Shown: positions 22,640 to 35,719, numbered from the stretch's first letter. The stretch: 64,000 nt of DNA from Mimachlamys varia (GCA_947623455.1 OX392527.1:5576001-5640000), one strand, 5' to 3'. The notes: generated from the sequence alone by a model not told the origin. Program-made: numbers and translations.

Positions 22640-23030
22640 ACTATCCCACACCAGTACATCTCTCACACACCAGGGTTACCATCTCACACACCAGGGTTAC
22701 CATCTCACACACCAGGGTTACCATCTCACACACCAGGGTTACCATCTCACACACCAGGGTTACCATCTCACACACCAGGGTTACCATCTCACACACCAGG
22801 GTTACCATCTCACACACCAGGGTTACCACATACTACATCAAGTCGGTCACTAGGAAATTTACCCCCATACCACCCCACACCAGTACATCTCTCAGACACC
22901 AGGGTTACCATCTCACACACCAGGGTTACCATCTCACACACCAGGGTTACCACATACTACATCAAGTCGGTCACTAGGAACTTTACCCCCATACCACCCC
23001 ACACCAGTACATCTCTCAGACACCAGTTCC
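22640..23030. repeat. 21-bp minisatellite nested in a larger repeat
   Basis: The short unit contains ACCAGGGTTACCATCTCAC, with a run of about eight copies followed by a run of three. These are embedded in a longer unit containing ACTACATCAAGTCGGTCACT and CCACACCAGTACATCTCTC, seen three times (near 22600, 22830 and 22950). Confidence 0.92.
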
Positions 23031-24639
23031 AGAGTACCACATTCACACATGAAGCACAATTAAATGGACCTATTACTGTGACTATTTTGAAGAGACGGAA
23101 GACAACTGCTAGCTCACTCTGTTAACTGTAACTGACAATGTCACCACCCTATTTGTGACCAGCTAGACCAATGTAGTCCACCATCATACAGAGGGGTACT
23201 GGGGTACCAGGTCAAGATGATGACATAAGACACTTGACCTGGGGAGACAGAGTTAAGTGGTCCAAACACACACACAGAATCCCGCGAGTAGCGGGTCATT
23301 GTATCCTACCGTAGGTATCTCTATACAGGTGTGTTTACTCTTCCTCTACAACAAAACCAAGTAAACTTTCCTCAAGTATCCCTGTCAATATCTCAATAGC
23401 ATCAGTGTCGCCTTGACTGGCGGCACAGTCACACTGTCTGTAGCCTTGTCGAGTGGGTGGATTTTATTGGTAAAGGTGTCACCCAACAAACACCCCAACA
23501 TCCATTGACAGATCAGCATTTCAATTAAATGTCTGAATATCCTTACCTTATCAAGGTCAATTTGTGTCAGGTTGACTTTCTCAAGGTCAGATTTTCTTCA
23601 TCAAAGTAATGGAGATCTTGACAATAAGGGATACAGGCTATGATGCTAAAATCAGTTTCCTGACCACTATATGTTATTTATGTTACAGCCGACACAGAAA
23701 TACATACAAAACTTCATATTGGAGCCGAGTTTTAAGACAATGTGTTTTAAAGTGTACCCAGTGTACGGAGGGACCCCTGTACACTTACAGCATCTCCTAT
23801 CCTTATCCCAACAAGCATCTTAAAACATCAGCTGATTTTATACACCAGATTTCAAAAGACATTCTTGGGGTGCCTCTTCACTAGTACTGTTGCTAATTGA
23901 ATTCGCAGGCATTAACCATGAGAGAGATATTCTAAGGTAGGTTTTGATTATCATCTTACAAAATGACACAATTTTTGAGCTGCCAATCAGGCAATCACTG
24001 ATCAGGTTGCATAGGAAATGCCATTTAGTCAATACTGAACGTGATATGTGAAAGAGGAGACATTTATTTTTACACAAGTAAAGAAAACGTAAAATAGTAG
24101 GAGACACGAGTCTATCGCTTGAGGCTTCGACTTGTCACAGCACACAGACAGATACAACCTAATATCACCTCGATAACATCAGCACTATTAACACACAACA
24201 ACTTGCATTGAAAATTTCACTTAACATATAACTAATGCTATTTCCAAAAGTTTAATATGTCCAAAGTACATCCTTTTCAGGGGTTTTTCAACTGGAGAAT
24301 CTATTACAGGTGCAGACGGTCTTTTCTACCGTAACATGTATGTGACGACTTTAGTGCTCAACAGCAGTGTGTAACCACTGTAGTCTCTGTTACAGACGTG
24401 ACATTTCCTCAACAAAACTAGATAAATAAAATACATTAGGAACCAGATTAAATCAGATGTAATCGTGTTGTACCAAACTTGTGACTAGGCATAAAATGTG
24501 TACTTGGCCCTGACAAAGTATTTATAGTTAATGATATTACCCCACCATGACAAGATCCAAAGCCCACCATGATATTAAATTCCACAGTGACAAAATGAAT
24601 TGTTCAAATCAGCATATGTCCACATGTGAAATATACATG
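23031..24639. other. Single-copy DNA, no supported gene
   Basis: About 1.6 kb of unique sequence. Frames at 23609-23884 (plus) and 23838-24107 (minus) are about 90 codons with no recognisable domain. I searched the minus strand for the missing first VWC cysteine or a signal peptide next to a donor and found none that convinces. Confidence 0.45.
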
Positions 24640-27137
24640 GAGTTGACACATGTAGCAGACATATGTAGCAGGAATATGTAGCTGACACATGTAGCTGATA
24701 CATGTAGCAGGAATATGTAGCTGACACATGTAGCTGATACATGTAGCAGGAATATGTAGCTGACACATGTAGCTGATACATGAAGCTGATACATGTAGCA
24801 GACATATGTAGCAGACACTTGTAGCTGATACATGTAGCAGAAATATGTAGCAGACACTTGTAGCTGACACATGTAGCTGACACATGTAGCAGACACATGT
24901 AGCAGAAATATGTAGCTGACACATGTAGCAGACACTTGTAGCTGACACATGTAGCTGTAACATGTAGCAGAAATATGTAGCTGACACATGTAGCAGAAAT
25001 ATGTAGCTGACACATGTAGCAGACACATGTAGCTGACACGTGTAGCAGAAATATGTAGCTGACACATGTAGCAGAAATATGTAGCAGACACTTGTAGCTG
25101 ACACATGTAGCTGACACATGTAGCAGAAACATGTAGCAGACACTTGAAGCTGACACTTGTAGCTGACACATGTAGCAGAAGTATGTAGCAGACACTTGTA
25201 GCTGACACATGTAGCTGACACATGAAGCAGACACATGTAGCAGACACTTGTAGCAGAAATATGTAGCTGACACATGTAGTAGAAATATGTAGCAGACACT
25301 CGTAGCTGACACATGTAGCAGAAATATGTAGCAGACACATGTAGCTGACACTTATAGTCGACACTTGTAGCAGACACTTGTAGCAGACACTTGTAGCAGA
25401 CACATGTAGCAGACACTTGTAGCAGACACATGTAGCAGACACATGAAGCAGACACATGAAGCAGACACATGTAGCTGACACTTGTAGCAGACACATGTAG
25501 CTGACACATGAAGCAGACACTTGTAGCAGACACATGTAGCAGACACATGTAGCAGACACTTGTAGCCGACACATGAAGCAGACACATGAAGCAGACACAT
25601 GTAGCTGACACTTGTAGCAGACACATGTAGCTGACACATGAAGCAGACACATGTAGCTGACACATGAAGCAGACACTTGTAGCAGACACATGTAGCAGAC
25701 ACATGTAGCAGACACTTGTAGCCGACACATGTAGTTGACACATGTAGCAGACATGTGTAGCAGACACATGTAGCAGACACTTGTAGCAGACACATGTAGC
25801 AGACACATGTAGCAGACACATGTAGCAGACACTTGTAGCTGACACATGTAGCTGTAACATGTAGCAGAAATATGTAGCTGACACATGTAGCAGAAATATG
25901 TAGCTGACACATGTAGCTGACACATGTAGCAGACACATGTAGCTGACACGTGTAGCAGAAATATGTAGCTGACACATGTAGCAGAAATATGTAGCAGACA
26001 CTTGTAGCTGACACATGTAGCTGACACATGTAGCAGAAACATGTAGCAGACACTTGAAGCTGACACTTGTAGCTGACACATGTAGCAGAAGTATGTAGCA
26101 GACACTTGTAACTGACACATGTAGCTGACACATGTAGCTGACACATGAAGCAGACACATGTAGCAGACACTTGTAGCAGAAATATGTAGCTGACACATGT
26201 AGTAGAAATATGTAGCAGACACTCGTAGCTGACACATGTAGCAGACACATGTAGCAGACACTTATAGTCGACACTTGTAGCAGACACTTGTAGCAGACAC
26301 ATGTAGCAGACACTTGTAGCAGACACATGTAGCAGACACTTGTAGCAGACACATGTAGCAGACACTTGTAGCATACACATGTAGCAGACACATGAAGCAG
26401 ACACATGAAGCAGACACATGTAGCTGACACTTGTAGCAGACACATGTAGCTGACACATGAAGCAGACACTTGTAGCAGACACATGTAGCAGACACATGTA
26501 GCAGACACTTGTAGCCGACACATGTAGTTGACACATGTAGCAGACACTTGTAGCAGACACATGTAGCAGACACATGTAGCAGACACTTGTAGCAGACACA
26601 TGTAGCTGACACATGTAGCAGACACATGTAGCAGACACTTGTAGCAGACACATGTAGCTGACACTTGTAGCAGACACATGTAGCAGACACTTGTAGCAGA
26701 CACATGTAGCTGACACATGTAGCTGACACATGTAGCTGACACTTGTAGCAGACACATGTAGCAGACACTTGTAGCAGACACATGTAGCAGACACATGTAG
26801 CAGACACATGTAGCTGACACATGTAGCAGACACTTGTAGCAGACACTTGTAGCAGACACATGTAGCAGACACATGAAGCAGACACACTTGTAGCAGACAC
26901 ATGTAGCTGACACATGTAGCTGACACATGTAGCTGACACATGTAGCTGACATATGAAGCAGACACACTTGTAGCAGACACATGTAGCTGACACATGTAGC
27001 TGACACATGTAGCTGACACATGTAGCTGACACATGTAGCTGACATATGAAGCAGACACACTTGTAGCTGACACATGTAGCAGAAATATGTAGCTGACACA
27101 TGTAGCAGACACATGTAGCTTACACATGTAGCAGACA
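24640..27137. repeat. 13-bp minisatellite, about 190 copies, with a 897-bp higher-order repeat
   Basis: Unit is TAGCAGACACATG, with variants CTGAC for CAGAC, CTTG for CATG, GAAG for GTAG, and CAGAAATATG. Because 13 is not a multiple of three, all three minus-strand frames pass through each phase and stay open, giving Cys-rich frames up to 865 codons. These are artefacts. A marker, CTGTAACATG, occurs at about 24955 and 25852, 897 bp (69 units) apart, with the surrounding variant order also repeated. Confidence 0.97.
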
Positions 27138-27777
27138 AATACTGGTACATATACTGGTACTTTAACAGTAGTTGTCTTATGAGCCCTGTCGGTAAGCTCA
27201 CCCCTATATCTATTGTAGTTGTGTATTAATGCCAACAAACACTATTTTGTCATCCTGTAATAAGCCCTTTCCTATATCTATCATTGACGTTCCTGTAATA
27301 AGCCCATCCCCTAACTTTGTGTTATCCGACCTTGGCTTCTTGGATAAACAGACTTGAAGCAGATCATATCCTGATACTTTCACATGTGAAAGGTTTATTT
27401 CAAATTTTCCAAATTCTTAAACTTTTGACACTGCCGTCACAGACTCACTAGATCATGTTAAATAGCTATATGTACTAAGGAAAACGATGACAACAGGATT
27501 GTCGATATTAAATGATATAAAATTATAAATATTCAATTTCAATCTGAAGTTTCTGTATTTTGTGTCATATATTTTGATAAATTGGATACATGCAAGCATG
27601 GGGGCAAGTTGAATGCGTTTATAATCATAAGATAGACAATAACGAACTGATCCATATTCAGGGAAATAACTTATTGTAACTTTGATCTGGATATATATAG
27701 GCTATATACTGCCTGTGTCCAGTGTTATTTTTATTATGTATACAACATTGCTGATGACGGAAGCTGTCGGACAAAAA
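27138..27777. other. Single-copy spacer
   Basis: Unique AT-rich sequence, nothing recognised. Confidence 0.45.
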
Positions 27778-28145
27778 GTGTCACGATCTGTCACAACATC
27801 CGTGTTGTAGTAGCTGCCACGATCTGTCACAACATCAGTGTTGTAGTAGCTGCCACGATCTGTCACAACATCCATGTTGTAGTAGCTGCCACGATCTGTC
27901 ACAACATCAGTGTTGTAGTAGCTGCCACGATCTGTCACAACATCAGTGTTGTAGTAGCTGCCACGATCTGTCACAACATCCGTGTTGTAGTAGCTGCCAC
28001 GATCTGACACAACATCAGTGTTGTAGTAGCTGCCACGATCTGTCACAACATCAGTGTTGTAGTAGCTGCCACGATCTGTCACAACATCAGTGTTGTAGTA
28101 GCTGCCACGATCTGTCACAACATCCGTGTTGTAGTAGCTGCCACG
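27778..28145. repeat. 36-bp minisatellite, about 10 copies, each with a hairpin
   Basis: Unit contains CCACGATCTGTCACAACATC and GTGTTGTAGTAGCTG. ACAACA-TCAG-TGTTGT forms a 6-bp stem with a 4-nt loop in most copies. A 168-codon minus frame (27702-28208) crosses it with a 12-residue repeat containing GSYYNTDVVTDR. The unit is a multiple of three, which is enough to explain it, and I see no further evidence for a gene. Confidence 0.94.
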
Positions 28146-28696
28146 CTGTCTAAAATTATCACCCCTCCTCTCAGCCATTAAAATTGTTTGACTTTCATCA
28201 ATGATCATTAGCTAATATGACTTTGAAAGGAAGACTACCTCACCCCTTTATACCCTCTCATATCAAGGAGGGGGTAACTTATTCCCAAATTCCACCTTTG
28301 GAAATCTAACCTATTGAAAATCACAGACTGTGCAGGTTAAACAGGATTTGATCTTGAGCGTGTAAGAGATCTGTTTAATAGACCCAGGAGTGATTCTAGC
28401 TCGTAAATCTGTATTAAATGGATTTTTCACCAAGTCTGTATAGGATCAGTTAGATCTGATTGGCTGAGGGTGATCTGTAAATTATCATGTATCTACTTTC
28501 TACACTACACAACAATCGACAGATCTTGTCTGCCCAGCAATCTTAACAGGCGTAACTTCTAATTACAGACTTTCCACACAATAAACCTACATGGTGACTT
28601 CACATCTCTCACTCCAATACAAGCACATCATTTCAGTGATCAACTCCACATGAACACACTTACATGGTCATTATTCCTCTTTGTGGCTATTTATCT
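28146..28696. other. Single-copy spacer
   Basis: Unique sequence without a supported feature. Confidence 0.45.
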
Positions 28697-29868
28697 CCAC
28701 TAGTCACACCTGTGTACCTGTCAATAGTCATACCTGTGTACTATACATGTCAATAGTCATACCTGTGTACCTGTCACTAGTCATACCTGTGTACCGGTCA
28801 CTAGTCATACCTGTGTACCTGTCACTAGTCATACCTGTGTACTGTCACTAGTCATACCTGTGTACTGTCACTAGTCATACCTGTATACTGTCACTAGTCA
28901 TACCTGTGTACTATACATGTCAATAGTCATACATGTGTACCTGTCACTAATCATACCTGTGTACCTGTCACTAGTCATACCTGTGTACCTGTCACTAGTC
29001 ATACCTGTGTACCTGTCAATAGTCATACCTGTGTACCTGTCACTAGTCATACCTGTGTACTGTCACTAGTCATACTTGTGTACATGTCACTAGTCATACA
29101 TGTGTACTGTCACTAGTCATACCTGCATACCTGTCACTAGTCATACCTCTGTACATTCACTAGTCATACCTGTGTACCTGTCACTAGTCATACCTGTGTA
29201 CCTGTCACTAGTCATACCTGTGTACCTGTCACTAGTCATACCTGTATACTGTCACTAGTCATACCTCTGTACATTAACTAGTCATACCTGTGTACTGCCA
29301 CTAGTCATACCTGTGTACCTGTTACTAGTCATACCTTTGTACCTGTCACTAGTCATACCTGTATACTGTCACTAGTCATACATGTGTACCTGTCACTAGT
29401 CATACCTGTGTACCTGTCACTAGTCATACCTGTGTACTGTCACTAGTCATACCTGTGTACCTGTCACTAGTCATACCTGTGTACTGTCACTAATCATACC
29501 TGTGTACTGTCACTAGTCATACCTGTGTACTGTCACTAATCATACCTGTGTACTGTCACTAGTCATACCTGTGTACCTGTCACTAATCATACCTGTGTTC
29601 TGTCACTAGTCATACCTGTGTACCTGTCACTAATCATACCTGTGTACTGTCACTAGTCATACCTGTGTACCTGTCACTAATCATACATGTGTACCTGTCA
29701 CTAGTCATACCTGTGTACTGTCACTAGTCATACCTGTGTACTGTCACTAGTCATACCTGTGTACCTGTCACTAATCATACCTGTGTACTGTCACTAGTCA
29801 TACCTGTGAACCTGTCACTAGTCATACCTGTGTACCTGTCACTAGTCATACCTGTGTACTGTCACTAG
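28697..29868. repeat. 23/24-bp minisatellite, about 50 copies
   Basis: Unit contains CACTAGTCATACCTGTGTAC followed by CTGT or TGT, the one-base difference giving 24 or 23 bp. It carries the palindrome ACTAGT. On the minus strand each unit reads CACAGGTATGAC. Confidence 0.96.
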
Positions 29869-30473
29869 TACCTACCAAATATACACAGGTGTTGTAAACT
29901 GATTATTTTCATAAACTTGCTCATGTTGCAAAACCCTGATAATCTTTTATGATGAGCCCTTTCATCTTTAGGTATCTTTCAATATATCTCGGCAGGTAAA
30001 GCACCAATAAGATGTTTATTTGATGGGTTGCGTCCCCGTCAATAACAGGCGGAGTAATGCTGTCCCTGATTTCAATCAGATTCACTGTTTATGATCTCCA
30101 TATCAATCCTCATAAAGATATTTGAACATGTTATTAAACAAAAAGGCGCAGGTTGGTGTTACTTCATTAAAATATCAGATCACTAAGTTGTATAGAAATG
30201 TTTGACATAAGATGAAGATCTATCAGAACTTGTTCATTCCCTTGAAAAGAAGGTTTATTCTTTCCCTAACCAGGGCAGGAAAAGGAAAGCGCCAATTTAT
30301 AATACATAACCAAGTCTGTAATGAAGATAAACAAGTACAAAGATGTTTAAAATTACACCACACTGCAAAGGCCTCAATTACCTGAACTTTTAAAAACATT
30401 ATATTTACTACAAAGAATGTATGGCATTGCAGGTACACAAAGGAGAAATATTTCCCCACTCCTTTACATGTTA
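29869..30473. other. Single-copy spacer
   Basis: Unique AT-rich sequence. A 91-codon minus frame (30223-30498) has no recognisable domain. Confidence 0.45.
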
Positions 30474-31305
30474 TACCTGTTTTAACGCCGTCACACATAC
30501 AACATAGGGTAGTGTACCTGTTTTGTGTAGTGTACCTGTTTTAACGCCGTCACACATACAACATAGGTAGTGTACCTGTTTTGTGTAGTGTACCTGTTTT
30601 AACGCCGTCACACATACAACATAGGGTAGTGTACCTGTTTTGTGTAGTGTACCTGTTTTAACGCCGTAACACATAAAACATAGGGTAGTGTACCTGTTTT
30701 GTGTAGTGTACCTGTTTTAACGCCGTCACACATACAACATAGGGTAGTGTACCTGTTTTGTGTAGTGTACCTGTTTTAACGCCGTCACACATACAACATA
30801 GGGTAGTGTACCTGTTTTGTGTAGTGTACCTGTTTTGTGTAGTGTACCTGTTTTGTGTAGTGTACCTGTTTTAACGCCGTCACACATAAAACATAGGGTA
30901 GTGTACCTGTTTTGTGTAGTGTATCTGTTTTGTGTAGTGTACCTGTTTTGTGTAGTGTACCTGTTTTGTGTAGTGTACCTGTTTTGTGTAGTGTACCTGT
31001 TTTAACGCCGTCACACATAAAACATAGGGTAGTGTACCTGTTTTGTGTAGTGTACCTGTTTTGTGTAGTGTACCTGTTTTGTGTAGTGTACCTGTTTTGT
31101 GTAGTGTACCTGTTTTGTGTAGTGTACCTGTTTTGTGTAGTGTACCTGTTTTAACGCCGTCACACATAAAACATAGGGTAGTGTACCTGTTTTGTGTAGT
31201 GTACCTGTTTTGTGTAGTGTACCTGTTTTGTGTAGTGTACCTGTTTTGTGTAGTGTACCTGTTTTGTGTAGTGTACCTGTTTTAACGCTGTCACACATAC
31301 AACAT
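30474..31305. repeat. Two-unit minisatellite: 41-bp and 18-bp modules
   Basis: The long module contains AACGCCGTCACACATA and ACATAGGGTAG; the short module is TTTTGTGTAGTGTACCTG. Ten long modules are separated by 1, 1, 1, 1, 1, 3, 5, 6 and 5 short ones in order. Distances between AACGCC words fit exactly (59, 95, 131, 149 and 131 bp at 30719-31284). Confidence 0.96.
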
Positions 31306-31569
31306 AGTATGGTAAAATCTTTCTGACTTTTCATCCATCTGTCCATGTGCACTACTGGTAAAGCCACTGAAATGTTACACTCTGAACCCGTCAGAGCGTA
31401 GTGACTTCATCTTTGATGCATTCAACTATCTAAAGCAAGATGTGCCATTATCATCCAGTTAATTATAAGAATTTTAAAGGATCTGACGACATCAAAGTTA
31501 ACTCATAAAATCAAAAATTACTGGTGCACAGCGATCAGGTGTTCTTACTTGACAATCTCTTGTTGGACA
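31306..31569. other. Single-copy spacer
   Basis: Unique sequence, no supported feature. Confidence 0.4.
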
Positions 31570-33093
31570 AATTTACCCACTCCACCTCGTAAAGTCTTTA
31601 CTAAGTTCTGGCTGTCTCAAGCTGTCCACTCCACCTCCTAAAGTCTTTACTAAGTTCTGGCTGTCTCTAGCTGTCCACTCCACCTCCTAAAGTCTGTACT
31701 AGGTTCTGGTTGTCTCTAGCTGTCCACTACATCTCCTAAACTCTTTACTAAGTTCTGAGTATCTCTAGCTGTCCACTCCACCTCCTAAAGTCTGTACTAA
31801 GTTCTGGTTGTCTCTAGCTGTCCACTCCACCTCCTAAAGTCTTTACTAAGTTCTGGTTGTCTCTAGCTGTCCACTACATCTCCTAAACTCTTTACTAAGT
31901 TCTGATTATCTCTAGCTGTCCACTCCACCTCCTAAAGTCTGTACTAAGTTCTGGTTGTCTCTAGCTGTCCACTACATCTCCTAAACTCTTTACTAAGTTC
32001 TGATTATCTCTAGCTGTCCACTCCACCTCCTAAAGTCTGTACTAAGTTCTGGTTGTCTCTAGCTGTCCACTCAATCTCCTAAACTCTTTACTAAGTTCTG
32101 GCTGTCTCTAGCTGTCCACTCCATCTCCTAAAGTCTTTACTAAGTTCTGGCTGTCTCTAGCTGTCCACTCCATCTCCTAAACTCTTTACTAAGTTCTGGC
32201 TGTCTCTAGCTGTCCACTCCACCTCCTAAAGTCTTTACTAAGTTCTGGCTGTCTCTAGCTGTCCACTCCATCTCCTAAACTCTTTACTAAGTTCTGGCTG
32301 TCTCTAGCTGTCCACTCCACCTCCTAAAGTCTGTACTAAGTTCTGGTTGTCTCTAGCTGTCCACTACATCTCCTAAACTCTTTACTAAGTTCTGATTATC
32401 TCTAGCTGTCCACTCCACCTCCTAAAGTCTTTACTAAGTTCTGGTTGTCTCTAGCTGTCCACTACATCTCCTAAACTCTTTACTAAGTTCTGATTATCTC
32501 TAGCTGTCCACTCCATCTCCTAAAGTCTGTACTAAGTTCTGGTTGTCTCTAGCTGTCCACTACATCTCCTAAACTCTTTACTAAGTTCTGATTATCTCTA
32601 GCTGTCCACTCCACCTCCTAAAGTCTGTACTGAGTTCTGGTTGTCTCTAGCTGTCCACTCAATCTCCTAATCCTTTACTAAGTTCTGGCTGTCTCTAGCT
32701 GTCCATTCCATCTCCTAAAGTCTTTACTAAGTTCTGGCTGTCTCTAGCTGTCCACTCCATCTCCTAAACTCTTTACTAAGTTCTGGCTGTCTCTAGCTGT
32801 CCACTCCACCTCCTAAAGTCTTTACTAAGTTCTGGCTGTCTCTAGCTGTCCACTCCATCTCCTAAACTCTTTACTAAGTTCTGGCTGTCTCTAGCTGTCC
32901 ACTCCACCTCCTAAAGTCTGTACTAAGTTCTGGTTGTCTCTAGCTGTCCACTCCACCTCCTAAAGTCTTTACTAAGTTCTGGTTATCTCTAGCTGTCCAC
33001 TCCATCTCCTAAAGTCTTTACTAAGTTCTGGTTGTCTCTAGCTGTCCACTCCATCTCCTAAAGTCTTTACTAAGTTCTGGTTGTCTCTAGCTG
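31570..33093. repeat. 49-bp minisatellite, about 31 copies
   Basis: Unit contains CTGTCCACTCCACCTCCTAA and TTTACTAAGTTCTGG. Two alternating subtypes, ACCTCCTAAAGTC and ATCTCCTAAACTC, form dimers. The region near 32040-32330 is repeated near 32620-32930, again a higher-order block. Confidence 0.95.
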
Positions 33094-33289
33094 TCCTTCG
33101 AATTCTGATAGTTTCAAGATATAACTAGTGAACATGTAGTACCAGAAATTGTGCATACTCTCTTAAACTACAGTAAATACCTTTAAAACTACCATATTAC
33201 TCGTTTAATCATTGTATAAGCCGTCTTAGATACAGTACAATCTGTTTAAACTGAAGTATAAAATACCTACAACATTACACATTATCTCA

Positions 33290-33800
33290 CATTAAATAGG
33301 ATTTTATTTGTACATCAAACTTCAAGAATATTTACCTCGTTGTAAATAGGATTTAATTTATGGTACAAACTTTGAGTGCATTTACCTCGTTGTAAAAGGA
33401 TTTAATTTGTTTAACAAACCTTTAGAATATTTACCTCATTGTAAATAGGATTTAATTGATGTAACAAACCTTGAGAACATGTACCTCGTTGTAAAAGGAT
33501 TTAATTTGTATAACAAACCTTGAGAATATTTACCTCGTAAAAGGAATTACTGTGGGTAATTTATGTAACAAACCTTGAGAATATTTACCTCGTAAAAGGA
33601 TTTAATTTATGTAACAAACCTTGAGAATATTTACCTCGTAAAAGTATTTAATTTAATTTATGTAACAAACCTTGAGAATATTTACCTCGTAAAAGTATTT
33701 AATTTATGTAACAAACCTTGAGAATATTTACCTCACAATAAAATAGGATTTCATTTGTCTGTTTGTACATCAAACTTTGAGCATATTTACCCCACTGTAA
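33290..33800. repeat. 45-60-bp diverged minisatellite, about 10 copies
   Basis: Unit contains AACAAACCTTGAGAATATTT and ACCTCGTAAAAG, with many indels. The outer copies are more diverged than the middle ones, as in an ageing array. Confidence 0.85.
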
Positions 33801-34805
33801 ATGGGATTCACTTGTTTTAACTTTTTGCATAGAGTTAACCTACATTGCAAGTTGTGTATAGATGACGGCAGATAAAGAACCCTGTCATACGACATGTCTA
33901 TCACACCCATCTATACTGCACTATCAGCTAAACTCTTAGAAACCTTCTCATACATAACCAATGTTTACCCGGGTAATTTTCTCACTCTAGAGTTAACATA
34001 ATAATCCCAAAAATGTCTAATAGCATAGGGATATTATTGTTACGTGGTCTGAGGGTACGCCAGTGAAAGCAACACCTGTCAAAGGTTTTTGTTTCTCACA
34101 AATTCAGTCATGCTACCAGTCGGAAGGTTTTTGTTTCTCACAAAATCAGTCATGCTAATTACATGGTTTTATGACAACAGAATCACCTATATAAATGGGA
34201 AGTTATTTTAAGAAACTATTATGTCACAGGAAAAGTTGTAAAAGGGCTACTGTAACACTAGAAAACACTGACAAAGAATCCCAATTTTATGAAATGTAAA
34301 TTAAGATACCTAAAAATCTTCAAACGATTAGCTGAAAACTGGCATGTATTCAGTATGCGGCATTAATGAGCAGATCGACAAACAGCATGAAATAAAACAT
34401 GGTCGGTATCAGGGTCTGAACAATTCAATTTTAGGACCGGATGCTGATGTATGCAGAATTGATTTCTTTATAACATAACAACCACTTGCTATATTTAAGT
34501 AGACATTTAACAAATTTAACAGTTAACAACAGCTCATCTTCAAAAATCGTAAGACTGAACACTTACAACTGGATACAAGCAGTGTTATCAATGTCATCAG
34601 GTAGCACCCACAAGACCCAGTTATTTACTCCCTTTTTTAAAACCATTGTAACCTGGTATTGGTCTACAAAATCTAAAGATCTTAATCTTTTTAGCCATTT
34701 GTAAAACATCACCATTTAATCCCTGCTCTCATGTGCTGTGTACATCTAATAAGATTTTATCGTAGTGGTATCCTGACAATAAAAGATCAGGTTGGTAATA
34801 ATTGT
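33801..34805. other. Single-copy DNA with one 41-nt direct duplication
   Basis: Mostly unique AT-rich sequence. GGTTTTTGTTTCTCACAAA with its flank CAGTCATGCTA occurs twice, at about 34085 and 34126. A 72-codon frame (34486-34704) has no recognisable domain. Confidence 0.5.
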
Positions 34806-35716
34806 AGATTCTTCATTTCAGCCTATTACAGGTAACACAAACTATTGAACTACTGTAGAATCTTCATTACAGCATATTACAGGTAACACAAACTATTGAA
34901 TTACTGTAGAATCTTCATTACAGCATATTACAGGTAACAAAAACTATTGAATTACTGTAGAATCTTCATTTCAGCCTATTACAGGTAACACAAACTATTG
35001 AATTACTGTAGAATCTTCATTACAGCCTATTACAGGTAACACAAACTATTGAATTACTGTAGAATCTTCATAACAGCATATTACAGGTAACACAAACTAT
35101 TGAACTACTGTAGAATCTTCATTACAGCATATTACAGGTAACACAAACTATTGAATTACACTGTATAATCTTCATTACAGCCTATTACAGGTAACACAAA
35201 CTATTGAATTACTGTAGAATCTTAATTACAGCATATTACAGGTAACACAAACTATTGAATTACTGTAGAATCTTCATTACAGCATATTACAGGTAACACA
35301 AACTATTGAACTACTGTAGAATCTTCATTACAGCATATTACAGGTAACACAAACTATTGAATTACTGTAGAATCTTCATTTCAGCCTATTACAGGTAACA
35401 CAAACTATTGAATTACTGTAGAATCTTCATTACAGCCTATTACAGGTAACACAAACTATTGAATTACTGTAGAATCTTCATTACAGCATATTACAGGTAA
35501 CACAAACTATTGAACTACTGTAGAATCTTCATTACAGCCTATTACAGGTAACACAAACTAATGAATTACTGTAAAATCTTCATTACAGCCTATTACAGGT
35601 AACACAAACTATTGAATTACTGTAGAATCTTAATTACAGCCTATTACAGGTAACACAAACTATTGAATTAATGTAGAATCTTCATTACAGCATATTACAG
35701 GTAACACAAACTATTC
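34806..35716. repeat. 51-bp minisatellite, about 18 copies
   Basis: Unit contains TATTACAGGTAACACAAAC and TGTAGAATCTTCATTACAG. Period 51 is confirmed from GGTAACAC at 34831 and 34882. On the plus strand each unit holds a donor-like ACAG|GTAAC and an acceptor-like TTCATTACAG. Confidence 0.95.
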
Positions 35717-35719
35717 TAA

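Noticed and set aside
23280..23480. Minus-strand stretch with Cys-Asp-Cys as a candidate upstream exon
   Set aside because: No donor or acceptor in a matching phase and no VWC spacing.
24575..27238. Minus-strand Cys-rich frames of up to 865 codons
   Set aside because: They translate a 13-bp repeat in three phases at once; overlapping frames give the same peptide word, which marks an artefact.
31550..31620. Possible minus-strand exon at the edge of the 49-bp array ending before GTAAGA
   Set aside because: The open stretch is about 20 codons, mostly repeat-derived, with no domain.
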